Assembly (NCBI GenBank): GCA_039029735.1
Contig: JBCCFL010000027.1
Coordinates: 1 to 64,000 of the forward strand
DNA length: 64,000 nucleotides
DNA from: CADEDH01 sp039029735
GTDB taxonomy: Bacteria > Actinomycetota > Acidimicrobiia > Acidimicrobiales > SZUA-35
Reading direction: 5' to 3'
This document shows, piece by piece, positions 50,771 to 59,449 of this stretch (the stretch's first letter is position 1; each line of letters starts with the position of its first letter). The position numbers and the translations under genes are program-made. The notes under the pieces were generated by a model. That model was not told the DNA's origin, did not search any database, and saw only the letters and a program-made list of their open reading frames with translations.

Positions 50771-52841
50771 CGGTGTGGCCGTCGAGCGTCCAGGCGGCGG
50801 TGTGACCAACCTGCGTCCCGGCGTTCGGACTGCACCCATGCCGCGACATGTGGAGGTGTGGGCCACTGGAGTTGCCGGTGTTGCCCGACCCGCCCAGAAC
50901 GGTCCGCTTCGTCACGCCTTCTCCGACGAAGACGTCCACGCTCGCCAGATGGGCATACAACCAGCACGAGCCCGTGGCGTCGTCTCGCACAACGACCGTG
51001 TTGCCCCATCCCGAGTGATCGGGACCGTAGTGAACCAGGAAGACGCCTTCGCAGTCGCCACCGACCCACACCCCACGACCTGCGGCCGCGTAGTTGTCGC
51101 ATGGCGCCGACGATGACTTCCGAACCAACTGCGCGAGCAGGGCCCTTTGGCCCTCGGGAGCGACCACGCAGCGATCGCCGAGGCTTCCTCCACAACGGAC
51201 CTCCGCCGTACTCGGGTTGGCGGCCGCACCAGCAAAGACGACCGTGCCCGGACAGGTTGCGTAGATGTCGTGGCCCTGGACCAAACCGAGGTCCCGGCCG
51301 TGGAAGTTCCACACGTCGTAGTGGGAGAAGGATTGGCCCGGTTCCTGGGTGACGACGGCACCGGCGTCGGCCGGAGCTGGCCAGATGTGCGACGTATCGC
51401 ATCCCAGATCGGCGGCGTTCTGGGTGTAGAAGGTGAACCAGCCCGAGCAGCCATTGACCACGTGCAGACGGCCGTTCTTGATGCTCCAGTGGCCGACACA
51501 CGGCCCCACCGAGGTTCGCTCAGCAAGCTCGACCCGCGACCAGTACGCGAGCCCCGGATCACAGAACGTGCCTCGTACGTCGCCCGACGAGTCGTCGCAG
51601 AAGACCTGCTGGTATGCGAGGTCTTCGCAGTCGTCGGTGATCGCCGAGGACCGCAGGGCCGGTCCTCGGCCGTTGCAGCCCGGAGGTTCGACGGGCTCCA
51701 CTGGCTCGATCTTGTCACCCGAGTAGTAGACGACGAAGCGGCCGTTGCAGTTGGTCACCGTGATCACCGCGCCGGCGTGGTCCCACGAGTCGCTGCTCGG
51801 GCACAGCCCGGCTGCTCCCTGACCGGTGATGTCGAAGATGGCCCACACATCGGTCACGCCTGCGTCGCAGGAGACCGGGCTCCCCGTGCTCACGCACTCG
51901 ATGATCTCGGTCTTGTAGTGATCCGTCTTCGTCGTGGGTTCCCCGCCTGGGTCGCCCCCGTACTCCACGTGGAAGATGGCGCGGCATCCGGCCCACACGT
52001 GGATTCGGCCACCCTCCTCGTTCCAACGGCCATCACAGGGCGAGTTCGACTGCTGCTCGACATCGACGATGCGGATGAAACGCCCGACGTCGGGGTCGCA
52101 CGAGGTGTACACGTAGTCGTCGCTGCCACAGCTCACCTCCTTGATCGAATCGGGTGCCGGCTGCGGCGTTCCCCGCGGCTCCCGAGGCCACACCACGAAG
52201 GTGCCACTGCAGCCATTGCGGATCTCGAAGTGATGCCACCCGGATCGCCACTTCAGGTTCCCGCGGCACTCCTCGTCGTCGTAGAACAGCGGGCGCACGA
52301 ACCCGACGGCGAGGCCAACGCCACAGTCGGTTGTTCCGCCCGGCGAACTGGAGCAGTCGATGTAGTCGGTGCCACCGCTGAACTGCCCCGACGGCAACGG
52401 GTCGGGCACCGGCTCAGCCGCCGAGTCATACCTGATGGCGAACAGCGCCGAACAGCCGTCGCGAACAGTGATGTGGTGATGGCCTGGTACGTAGCTCCAG
52501 TTGCCGTCACACGTTCCGCCGAGAGACTCCGGGTCGGTGTGCATCGTCACGGAGTCGATGGGCACGCCGACGCCGCACGCCTCCTCGGTGCCGTTGTAGA
52601 CGCCGCAGCCGATGTAGGTGGTCTGCGGTGCCGCCTCAGCGGAACCAAGCGCCCAGAACAGGGTGACGAACAGCAGCGTGACCACGCCACCGGCGCCGAG
52701 CAACGCCGACTTGATCTCGATCTGGGGGCGGACGGCGCGCAGCAACGAACGCCCTGTACGGGGCGGCGCCGGCTCGCGCGGTTCATCGGCGGTCGCGTTG
52801 TCAGCGACCGGGAAGGAATCGGGAATCGTTGGACGCGTCAT
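49755..52841 (-). CDS. Membrane-anchored DUF3011 / M23 peptidase protein with C-terminal repeats
   Basis: A 1,028-residue protein with a cytoplasmic N terminus, one membrane helix (about 48-70) and a large outside part. Five Cys-rich DUF3011-like modules (for example NSPCDGRW with VWAGCRAIFHVEYG) lead to an M23 (LytM) metallopeptidase. The peptidase is in two parts: HYDVWNFHGRDLG through GTVVFAG (about 481-538), and VVVRDD, LYAHL and GPHLHMSRHGC (about 613-669), with a sixth DUF3011-like module between them (about 543-603). The likely zinc and catalytic residues (His, Asp, LYAH, HLH) are present, so it may cut peptidoglycan. The C terminus has four repeats of about 75 residues with GEPAMLV and TAADYWDC. 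The ATG shares one base with the stop of the upstream gene (TGATG), so the two are coupled. Confidence 0.75.
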   Translation of the reverse strand: MTRPTIPDSFPVADNATADEPREPAPPRTGRSLLRAVRPQIEIKSALLGAGGVVTLLFVTLFWALGSAEAAPQTTYIGCGVYNGTEEACGVGVPIDSVTMHTDPESLGGTCDGNWSYVPGHHHITVRDGCSALFAIRYDSAAEPVPDPLPSGQFSGGTDYIDCSSSPGGTTDCGVGLAVGFVRPLFYDDEECRGNLKWRSGWHHFEIRNGCSGTFVVWPREPRGTPQPAPDSIKEVSCGSDDYVYTSCDPDVGRFIRIVDVEQQSNSPCDGRWNEEGGRIHVWAGCRAIFHVEYGGDPGGEPTTKTDHYKTEIIECVSTGSPVSCDAGVTDVWAIFDITGQGAAGLCPSSDSWDHAGAVITVTNCNGRFVVYYSGDKIEPVEPVEPPGCNGRGPALRSSAITDDCEDLAYQQVFCDDSSGDVRGTFCDPGLAYWSRVELAERTSVGPCVGHWSIKNGRLHVVNGCSGWFTFYTQNAADLGCDTSHIWPAPADAGAVVTQEPGQSFSHYDVWNFHGRDLGLVQGHDIYATCPGTVVFAGAAANPSTAEVRCGGSLGDRCVVAPEGQRALLAQLVRKSSSAPCDNYAAAGRGVWVGGDCEGVFLVHYGPDHSGWGNTVVVRDDATGSCWLYAHLASVDVFVGEGVTKRTVLGGSGNTGNSSGPHLHMSRHGCSPNAGTQVGHTAAWTLDGHTDTMTELEGQVFRLMRRDNDPATPDEYVSHYRVVNGVPDRISTNCGVVGRVIYEDRWSLDWWVATGTQACDGDRRVAPPDEPTLASLEGSVVKVQGNVRGEPAMLVRGGRLLLIGTAADYWDCVAQYGDDVTLLDNAYVEAQGWPTDWSGTTDRCSDDASTPPDPPDPGPSPGPGEPSLSDLEGQVVKLRGNPRGEPAMFVRDGQLLHIGTAADYWDCMTLSGQSDAVFVDDSYVAAVGWPVDWSGTTARCAAGNPSTPPPSAGPSIDSLHNTIVKIRGNSRGEPAMLVWNGDLLHIGTAADYWDCYAQTGEQVSFVDNAYVEAQGWPIDWSGTTDRCA

Positions 52842-53335
52842 CAGTAGAGCACCACGAACGTCGCCCGGCAGCCGGACGAAACCCGGAGATAGTCACGTGA
52901 CCAGGACACCGAGGTGTGATCGCAGGGCGAGCTCGAATGCTGATGCATCACCTCGGCCTGATGGATCCAGACACCGGTCCAACACGAGCGAGAGCGGTAG
53001 CCCCAGCTGCTGCAGGTGACCTTCTTCAGATGGTGGTCTTCCGAGACGGTGAAGATGGCTCGGCACCCGCCGGTTGCGACGAGGAGTCCACCAGGTTCGA
53101 CCCAGAAGTTCACGTTCTTCACACACGGCGTGGACGACAGCTGTTCCTGAACAACGGCGTCCTTCAGCATCAACGCACCGCCGCAGTAGGCCGTGCGCCA
53201 GTTGTGACTCTCACAGCGCTGGAGGCTCGTATCGGAGTGGGCGCTGGCCGGCGACGGCCCGAGCCCCATGACGAGCGCCATCAGGGTGGCGATCAGAAGG
53301 CCGGCGGCAAGGCTCCGGCGGCGGACAACAGTCAT
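52841..53335 (-). CDS. Small secreted protein with two DUF3011-like modules
   Basis: A 164-residue secreted protein. I start it at ATG 53335 because GAGGAG at 53343-53348 lies seven bases upstream and a signal peptide follows at once (RRRSLAAGLLIATLMALVMG, ending PASAHS). The frame is open further upstream to 53527, but that part has no start signal. Two modules match the DUF3011 pattern: SSTPCVKN with GGCRAIFTVS and SSSPCDHT with SGCRATFVVLY. DUF3011 modules are thought to be lectin-like. The gene is coupled to the large M23 gene, which carries the same modules. Confidence 0.7.
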   Translation of the reverse strand: MTVVRRRSLAAGLLIATLMALVMGLGPSPASAHSDTSLQRCESHNWRTAYCGGALMLKDAVVQEQLSSTPCVKNVNFWVEPGGLLVATGGCRAIFTVSEDHHLKKVTCSSWGYRSRSCWTGVWIHQAEVMHQHSSSPCDHTSVSWSRDYLRVSSGCRATFVVLY

Positions 53336-53667
53336 GGCGGGTCTCCTCGTGAGATCGTTTCGCCAAACGAACCACGACATGAGTGGGGCTGTCACCAGGC
53401 AGAACGCGTTCGTCCGGCTGGCGACCGGCAGTCGACCACCTACCGTCCACTTCCAACGAGCGACGCGTTGCGGTGGCTCCACCTCAGGGGCGCCCCCGAC
53501 CTGCAATCGGGGTGGGGTCGTCCTCACGGATGACCCCGTTCGGCTGACTCTCGGCCGAAGCGACGACAGGCGAATCAGCGTTCAGCCCGACGACGGATCG
53601 GCGGCCTTTTCCTACGTTCAGATCAACGGGTCGACCACCGGCCCTGTGACATGAAAGGGCAACCGCA
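53336..53667. other. 332-base divergent region between the DUF3011 and ABC exporter genes
   Basis: It carries GAGGAG (53343-53348) for the minus-strand gene, next to an inverted repeat TCGTTT-CGCC-AAACGA at 53355-53370 that may be an operator or leader hairpin. GAAAGGG at 53653-53659 serves the plus-strand gene. TACGTT at 53613-53618 is a weak -10 candidate. Frames through this stretch show no homology or start signals. Confidence 0.5.
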
Positions 53668-54453
53668 ATGACCGTCGTCGACTCCCCCATCGCTCCCGTC
53701 AGCGAGCCGACACCCACCAACGCTCCGGTCGAGATCGCAGCCGAGGCCATCGCCGTCACCAAGGTCTACGGCAAGGGCGACACCGAGGTGCGAGCGCTCG
53801 ATGGCGTCGACGTGGCCTTCGGCCGCGGCCAGTTCACCGCCATCATGGGCCCGTCCGGCTCCGGCAAATCCACCCTCATGCACTGCCTCGCCGGCCTCGA
53901 CGCCGTGACCGACGGCCACGTGCTGATTGGTGACACCGACCTCTCGACCCTGAGTGAACGCAAGCTCACCCACCTCCGACGCGACCAGATCGGCTTCGTG
54001 TTCCAGGCCTTCAACCTGGTGCCCACGCTGACGGCGATAGAGAACATCACGCTCCCCATGGATCTCGCCGGCCGCAAGCCAGACAGGGCCTGGATCGATC
54101 AGGTGATCCAGACTGTCGGCCTCTCGGACCGGGTCACCCATCGCCCGAACGAACTGTCGGGCGGCCAGCAGCAGCGTGTGGCGGTGAGCCGAGCGCTCGC
54201 AGGCCGACCGCAGATCATCTTCGCTGACGAGCCGACCGGCAACCTCGACTCCGCCACCGGCGCCGAGATCCTCGCCTTCATGCGACGGGCCGTACGCGAA
54301 CTGGCCCAGACCATCGTCATGGTCACCCACGATCCCGTTGCGGCCTCCTACGCCGACCGGGTGGTGTTCCTCGCCGACGGCCAGCTCGTCGGCGAACTGA
54401 CCGACCCCACGCCCGATGCGATCCTCGATCGCATGAAGGCCATCGGGCACTGA
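53668..54453 (+). CDS. MacB/LolD-type ABC transporter ATP-binding protein
   Basis: A 261-residue ABC ATPase. After a Pro/Ala-rich N terminus it has Walker A MGPSGSGKST, the signature LSGGQQQR, Walker B IIFADEPTGNLDS and the H-loop MVTHDP. This is the MacB/LolD/FtsE class that drives permeases with large outside domains. The permease gene follows 10 bases downstream. The ATG has GAAAGGG eight bases upstream. Confidence 0.92.
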   Translation: MTVVDSPIAPVSEPTPTNAPVEIAAEAIAVTKVYGKGDTEVRALDGVDVAFGRGQFTAIMGPSGSGKSTLMHCLAGLDAVTDGHVLIGDTDLSTLSERKLTHLRRDQIGFVFQAFNLVPTLTAIENITLPMDLAGRKPDRAWIDQVIQTVGLSDRVTHRPNELSGGQQQRVAVSRALAGRPQIIFADEPTGNLDSATGAEILAFMRRAVRELAQTIVMVTHDPVAASYADRVVFLADGQLVGELTDPTPDAILDRMKAIGH

Positions 54454-54463
54454 GGAGCCAGCC

Positions 54464-57007
54464 ATGTTGAGACTGACCCTCCGCAACCTCTCGGCCCACA
54501 AGGCCCGCTTCGTGATGACCACCTTCGCCGTGGTGCTCGGTGTGAGCTTCGTGGTCGCCAGCTTCGTACTCGCCGATGGACTCCGCTCGACGTTCAGTGA
54601 CCTCTCCGAAGAGATCACTGCCGGCCAGGACCTGACGGTCCGCCCGGTGAGCGAGTTCGGTGAGCCCCTTCCCCTCGACGCCACCCTGGTCGATGACATC
54701 ATCGCCCTCGACGACGTGGTCGACGCCGCTGGCTTCGTCCAGGCCCCTGACAGCGCCATTCAGCCGATCAAGGCCGACGGGACCACCATCCCCACCGCAG
54801 GCCCGCCCCAGCTGATGTTCTCGTGGAGCGACAACGAGACGCTCAGTGGGTTCTCGATCGTGGATGGCTCCGCTCCGGACGAGCACGGTGAGTTCACGAT
54901 GGACTACACCGCGGCCGAGACGCACGGATTCGTGATCGGCGACACCTACGACCTGATCACCCCATCCGGGATCGTGACCGACGTGGAGCTCGTGGGCACC
55001 ACGAGCTTCGGGGCCGACAACGCAACCGTGGGCGCAACGCTCATGCACGTGTCGCTCGCCCAGGCTCAGGACATGTTCGGCACCCCCGGCACAGTCGACG
55101 GCATCGTGGCCGACGTTGCCCCCGACGCCGACATCGCCGCCGCCACCGCTGCGGTGGAGGCCACCCTCGGAGGCATCGACGCCGAGATCGTGGACCAGGC
55201 CACCCTGCTCGCCGAGCAACAGGACGAGTTCAACAGCGGCATCACCATGGTGGGCAACATCCTGCTCGGGTTCGCGATCGTGTCGATGTTCGTGTCGATC
55301 TTCATCATCTACAACACCTTCGCCATCGTGCTCGGTCAGCGAGTGCGGGAGATGGCACTGCTTCGAGCCATCGGTGCCGAGGCCCGTCAGCTCCGCCGGT
55401 CGGTGGTCGGCGAAGCGCTCGCCGTCGGCGTTGTGGCCAGTGCCATCGGTGTGATCGCCGGCATCGGTGTTGCCCTCGGCCTCACCGAACTGTTCGGCCT
55501 CCTCGGAGCCGAGTTGCCGGAGTACCCACTGATCATGGCCCCTCGCACGATCGCCATTGGGCTCGCCCTCGGCATCGGCGTGACCGTCATCTCAGCCGTG
55601 CTTCCCGCCCGGGTGGCTGCCTCGGTGTCGCCCATCTCCGGCCTGCGGGACGGGGCTGATGCCACTGAGGGCGACGGTGGCCGACGCATCATCCTGGGGG
55701 CGGCGCTCACTGCGCTCGGTGTTGCCACCGGCATGGTCGGGCTGTTCGGCGATCTGTCACTGTCGACGCTGCAGCTGATCTTCGTGCTGGGTGGCGGCGC
55801 TGTGGCCACCCTCGTCGGTGTCACCATGGCGGCGCCCGTCTTGGCCCGGCCAGTGATGGCGGCCCTCGGGGCTCCGCTCAGGCTCACGGGTGTAAGCGGG
55901 CGTCTGGCCACTGGCAACGCTGGCCGTAACCCCCGGCGCACGGCAACCACGGCCGCCGCGCTGATGATCGGGCTCTCGCTCGTGACCATGGGCTATGTGG
56001 TCGGCGAGTCGGTCAAGGCCCAGTTCGGCAACCTGCTCTCGTCGTCGGTGACGGCCGACTACCTGATCACCAGCGACGACGACACGAGCATCTCCGCCGG
56101 GCTCGCCGACGAACTGGAAGCCAGCGGTGAGTTCGAGGCCGTGGCCGGCTTCCGCTACGACGAGGCCCGCCTCGGCGGCGAGGTCCTCACCGTGGGCGGT
56201 ACCGAGATCAGCCAGCTCGACACCATGTTCAACCTCGACGTCGACCAGGGCGAACTGCCAGCGGCCGACGCCACCAACGTGGTGATCCTCCATACCGATG
56301 TGGCCACCGACCTCGGCGTCACCATCGGCGACGTGGTGCCAATCGAGTTCGTCAACGGCTACACCCAGGACCTGACCGTGGCCGCGATTTACCTCGACGA
56401 CGTGGTGTTGTGGGAACCAATGGTGCCCGAAGCGGTGTTCGACGCCGCCGGCGCCGACCCCGCCGACGACTTCATCGCCGCCTCACTCCCGAGCGGCGTG
56501 CAGACATCCGACGTGGAGCCGCTGATCAGCCAGATCGAGGAGCGGTACCCGCAGGTGGGGATCGAGACGGCGTCGGAGTTCCAGCAGCAGGCCGAGGCCA
56601 CGATCGACAGCCTGTTGTTGGTGGTCAACGCCCTGCTCGCCCTCGCCGTGATCATCGCCCTCATCGGTATCGCCAACACCCTGGCGCTGTCGGTGCACGA
56701 GCGGACCCGTGAGATCGGTCTGCTCCGGGCAGTGGGCATGACCCGGGGCCAGTCACGACGGATGATCCGGGCCGAGGCGGTCTTGGTGGCCCTGTTCGGT
56801 GCAGTGCTCGGCGTGGCGATGGGAACGCTCTTCGGCTGGGGTGTGGTCGAAGCCCTGCCCGAAGATTCCTTCGGCGGCACGCTGCGAATCCCCGTGGCGT
56901 CGATCGCCGTGGTCGTGGCCGGGGCGACGCTGGCCACGCTGCTGGCGGCATTCCTCCCGGCTCGACGGGCTGGCAGTCTCAACGTGCTGGACGCCATCTC
57001 GCACTGA
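54464..57007 (+). CDS. FtsX/MacB-type ABC transporter permease
   Basis: An 847-residue inner-membrane permease with two FtsX units. An N-terminal helix (FVMTTFAVVLGVSFVVASFV) and a first periplasm-side MacB core domain (about 45-255) lead to three helices with VREMALLRAIGAEARQLRRS. A middle block of helices, a second outside domain (about 520-700) and three more helices with REIGLLRAVGMTRGQSRRM follow. It is the partner of the ATPase upstream. Such systems export peptides or lipids or transmit mechanical signals; the substrate is not evident. A GAGGAG site precedes ATG 54464. Confidence 0.92.
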   Translation: MLRLTLRNLSAHKARFVMTTFAVVLGVSFVVASFVLADGLRSTFSDLSEEITAGQDLTVRPVSEFGEPLPLDATLVDDIIALDDVVDAAGFVQAPDSAIQPIKADGTTIPTAGPPQLMFSWSDNETLSGFSIVDGSAPDEHGEFTMDYTAAETHGFVIGDTYDLITPSGIVTDVELVGTTSFGADNATVGATLMHVSLAQAQDMFGTPGTVDGIVADVAPDADIAAATAAVEATLGGIDAEIVDQATLLAEQQDEFNSGITMVGNILLGFAIVSMFVSIFIIYNTFAIVLGQRVREMALLRAIGAEARQLRRSVVGEALAVGVVASAIGVIAGIGVALGLTELFGLLGAELPEYPLIMAPRTIAIGLALGIGVTVISAVLPARVAASVSPISGLRDGADATEGDGGRRIILGAALTALGVATGMVGLFGDLSLSTLQLIFVLGGGAVATLVGVTMAAPVLARPVMAALGAPLRLTGVSGRLATGNAGRNPRRTATTAAALMIGLSLVTMGYVVGESVKAQFGNLLSSSVTADYLITSDDDTSISAGLADELEASGEFEAVAGFRYDEARLGGEVLTVGGTEISQLDTMFNLDVDQGELPAADATNVVILHTDVATDLGVTIGDVVPIEFVNGYTQDLTVAAIYLDDVVLWEPMVPEAVFDAAGADPADDFIAASLPSGVQTSDVEPLISQIEERYPQVGIETASEFQQQAEATIDSLLLVVNALLALAVIIALIGIANTLALSVHERTREIGLLRAVGMTRGQSRRMIRAEAVLVALFGAVLGVAMGTLFGWGVVEALPEDSFGGTLRIPVASIAVVVAGATLATLLAAFLPARRAGSLNVLDAISH

Positions 57008-57056
57008 CGAGCCACCAGCCGGCACCGCCGGTCTGAGCTGAACAAAACTGGTACGT

Positions 57057-57089
57057 AAGACCAGGCCAGGCAGCACCTGGTCTGGTCTT
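57057..57089 (+). terminator. Hairpin after the ABC permease, overlapping the next promoter
   Basis: AAGACCAGGCCAGG (57057-57070) pairs with CCTGGTCTGGTCTT (57076-57089) with one G-T pair and a five-base loop. It lies 50 bases after the permease stop. Its last bases overlap the TTGCGG -35 candidate of the kinase gene. Confidence 0.6.
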
Positions 57090-57115
57090 GCGGCCGCGTT
57101 CGGCCGACCTACACT
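57088..57115 (+). promoter_or_regulatory. Candidate promoter of the kinase gene (leaderless)
   Basis: TTGCGG (57088-57093) and TACACT (57110-57115) are separated by 16 bases. The ATG at 57124 comes eight bases after the -10 box and no ribosome binding site is present, so the transcript probably starts at or next to the ATG. Confidence 0.5.
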
Positions 57116-57123
57116 CAAGCCCC

Positions 57124-58770
57124 ATGTCGGAGCTGGTGGCGGAACTTCCTGCAGGCACCACCGTCGGCCCCTACATCGTCGATGAGCTCGCTGGGGTGGG
57201 CGGGAGCAGCCTGGTGTACCGGGCCACTCACCGCACCACGGGTGAGATCGTCGCCCTGAAGGTCGGCCGCAAGATCGATCACGCCACGACCTCTCGCCTG
57301 CAGCGCGAAGCCACTCTGCTCGAACGGGTGGACTGGCCGGGCGTGGTCGGATTTCGCCAGTGGCTCCTTCACGAGGGCGCGCCGGTGGTGGCCACCCAAT
57401 GGCTCGACGGGCCGAACCTGGCGGAGTGCCTGGCCGACGAGGGCCCGTTGCCCTGGAACAACGCGGTCGCTCTCATCGAGGACCTCGCGGCCACCGTGGA
57501 TCAGCTCCACCAGGCCGGTGTGGTGCACCGCGACCTCAGCCCCAACAACGTGATCATGTCCGACGGGCAACCGGTGCTGATCGACCTCGGTATCGGCCGC
57601 GACGAGGATACGACGAAGACAATCGACGGCACGATCGCCGGTACCCCGCGCTACCTCGCGCCCGAGACGATCCGCGGTGAGGACCCCGACGGTCGGGCCG
57701 ACCAGTACAGCCTCGCCGTGATGCTTCATGAGCTGATCGCCGGCCAGCCGCCGTTCCCCGACGCCGCCAACACCGCATCGATGCTCTACCAGCAGCTCGA
57801 CGCTCAGCCGGAGCCGCTCAGCGAGGCTGTGCCGAGCACACCGGAGTTCGTGGAGCGGGCGATCCTACGAGCGCTCGAGAAGAACCCTGCCGACCGGTTC
57901 GAGTCGGTGGTCGCATTCGCAGCGGCGGCGGCCGACGTCGACGGCGCGCTCCACAGGGCGCCGCAACGACGCCGCTGGGGGCGCCTGGCAGGCGCCGGTG
58001 TGGCCGTGGCCGCCCTGATCGGCGGCGCCGCCGCCGTTGCCGTCCGTACGACCGACCAGCCCACGGCAACCAGCACCACCGAGCCCACCACGATCGCGGC
58101 CGCCGCAGGAGCCGACGCCCCCGAGGCGAGCGGCTCCAATGACGAACTGTCGGCGATCACCACGCCGATCGACGATGCCGACCCCGATCTTCCCACCGGC
58201 GCCTCCACGTCCCAAGCGACGAACTCGACCACCACCGAGGCGACCGGGGCCACCCCCGACACGCCAGCGCCCGGCCAGGCGGGCGCGCTCACCTGCAACC
58301 TCCTCACCGTGTCGGGCTTCGACGACGGCGTTCGAGCCACGGACTTCTTCGGCGACCCGGCCGACAACGAGCGCCTGCTGCCCGATGCCGGCGTGGATGG
58401 CTCGGGCGCGCTCGAGGTCGGCCGGCCCGGGGTGTTCGGGCAGACGGCAGAGCTGGTGGCGGTACGGGCCGGCGTGCGGTACGGATTCGCTGGCTGGTTC
58501 CGCTCCTCCGGCGAGATGTTCGACCAATCGATCCAGGTCGACTGGCTCGACGCCAACTTCAACAACATCGCCTCGTCGACCGTCGTGCGCATCGAGCCCA
58601 CCGACGACTACACCTTGTACCTGGTCGATGGTGGCGTGGCGCCGCCCAATGCCGCGTGGGCGTTGCCCTTGATCTTCAAGGACGCGTCCGCTGGTGCGTT
58701 GCTGGCCGACGAGTTGATCTTCGCGCCGTACGGATCCTGTGCGGACGCCTACTTCGGGGTTGAGACATGA
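57124..58770 (+). CDS. Membrane Ser/Thr protein kinase with extracellular carbohydrate-binding-like domain
   Basis: A 548-residue PknB-like kinase. The cytoplasmic kinase domain (about 15-280) has the glycine loop GVGGSSLVY, Lys46 in ALKVG, HRDLSPNN (Asp137, with Ser139 where lysine is usual), DLG in place of DFG, and LAPE. A membrane helix (about 295-318) is followed by a Thr/Ala-rich linker and an ectodomain (about 390-548) with a jelly-roll look like carbohydrate-binding modules; PASTA repeats are absent. I start it at ATG 57124 next to the promoter; the frame is open to 57088. Its end overlaps the FHA regulator gene (ATGA at 58767-58770), a likely substrate. The sensed ligand is unknown. 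Confidence 0.85.
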   Translation: MSELVAELPAGTTVGPYIVDELAGVGGSSLVYRATHRTTGEIVALKVGRKIDHATTSRLQREATLLERVDWPGVVGFRQWLLHEGAPVVATQWLDGPNLAECLADEGPLPWNNAVALIEDLAATVDQLHQAGVVHRDLSPNNVIMSDGQPVLIDLGIGRDEDTTKTIDGTIAGTPRYLAPETIRGEDPDGRADQYSLAVMLHELIAGQPPFPDAANTASMLYQQLDAQPEPLSEAVPSTPEFVERAILRALEKNPADRFESVVAFAAAAADVDGALHRAPQRRRWGRLAGAGVAVAALIGGAAAVAVRTTDQPTATSTTEPTTIAAAAGADAPEASGSNDELSAITTPIDDADPDLPTGASTSQATNSTTTEATGATPDTPAPGQAGALTCNLLTVSGFDDGVRATDFFGDPADNERLLPDAGVDGSGALEVGRPGVFGQTAELVAVRAGVRYGFAGWFRSSGEMFDQSIQVDWLDANFNNIASSTVVRIEPTDDYTLYLVDGGVAPPNAAWALPLIFKDASAGALLADELIFAPYGSCADAYFGVET

Positions 58771-59402
58771 GTGGTGCCGTTCTGCTGGGAACCGATAAGG
58801 CAGTGCGTCATCGCCTCGAGGCTCGCACCACCGTCGGGCGGTCCGAGGCGAACGACATCGTGATCACGGCCGACGGCGTGTCGCGATTCCACGCCGAAGT
58901 GGTGCAGGCCGGCACGGGCCACCGGCTCACCGATCTGGGATCCAGGAATGGCACGTTCGTGAACGGTGAGCCAGTGAGCCCCGACGGTCACATCCTGTCC
59001 GACGGCGACCTCGTCGTGTTCGGTGGTGTGGAGGGCTTCCGGTACCTCGATCCGGGAGCAACGCCCATCGTGCCCCGGATCGGCAAGCTGCAGGGCGTGT
59101 GGATCGATCCCGACACCGACGCCGTCTGGGTGGATGCCCACCCGGTGGAGCCCGAGCTGTCGGCTCGCCAGTTCCATCTGTTGCAGATGCTGGTAGCGGC
59201 TGAGGGTCGCCCGGTGGAGCGCCGCGACATCGTGTCGGCCGTGTGGGCCGACGTCGACGCCCGTGGGGTGAGCGACGATGCGGTGACGGCCCTCATCAAG
59301 CGGCTCCGGAGCCGGCTGCGCGAAGCAGCACCAGAGTCGGACTACGTCGACATCGTGCGGGGGCGTGGTGTGCGCCTGCTCGACCCCGACCGCGCCGACT
59401 GA
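58767..59402 (+). CDS. FHA-domain winged-helix transcription regulator
   Basis: A 211-residue cytoplasmic protein. The FHA domain (about 1-100) shows GRSEAND, SRFH and NGTFVNG, the residues that bind phosphothreonine. The C-terminal OmpR/PhoB-type winged helix (about 120-205) has ELSARQFHLLQMLVAAEGRP and VTALIKRLRSRLRE with an RGRGVRLL wing. There is no receiver domain. The order is FHA then DNA-binding domain, the reverse of mycobacterial EmbR. The ATGA overlap with the kinase gene suggests that kinase phosphorylation controls DNA binding. Confidence 0.85.
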   Translation: MSGAVLLGTDKAVRHRLEARTTVGRSEANDIVITADGVSRFHAEVVQAGTGHRLTDLGSRNGTFVNGEPVSPDGHILSDGDLVVFGGVEGFRYLDPGATPIVPRIGKLQGVWIDPDTDAVWVDAHPVEPELSARQFHLLQMLVAAEGRPVERRDIVSAVWADVDARGVSDDAVTALIKRLRSRLREAAPESDYVDIVRGRGVRLLDPDRAD

Positions 59403-59437
59403 CCGTCTCTCACTGGGACCGACACCGGAGAGCCAAC

Positions 59438-59443
59438 TAGGGT
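59438..59443 (+). promoter_or_regulatory. Possible -10 box of a leaderless amidase transcript
   Basis: TAGGGT lies six bases before ATG 59450 and there is no ribosome binding site. No good -35 box is seen. Confidence 0.4.
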
Positions 59444-59449
59444 CCGGTC

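Noticed and set aside
53336..53527. N-terminal extension of the small DUF3011 protein
   Set aside because: The extension has no signal or domain. The ATG at 53335 has GAGGAG seven bases upstream and is followed directly by a signal peptide.
58767..59402. An OmpR-type response regulator
   Set aside because: The N-terminal domain is FHA (GRS, SRFH, NGT), not a receiver; there is no phospho-acceptor Asp pocket.
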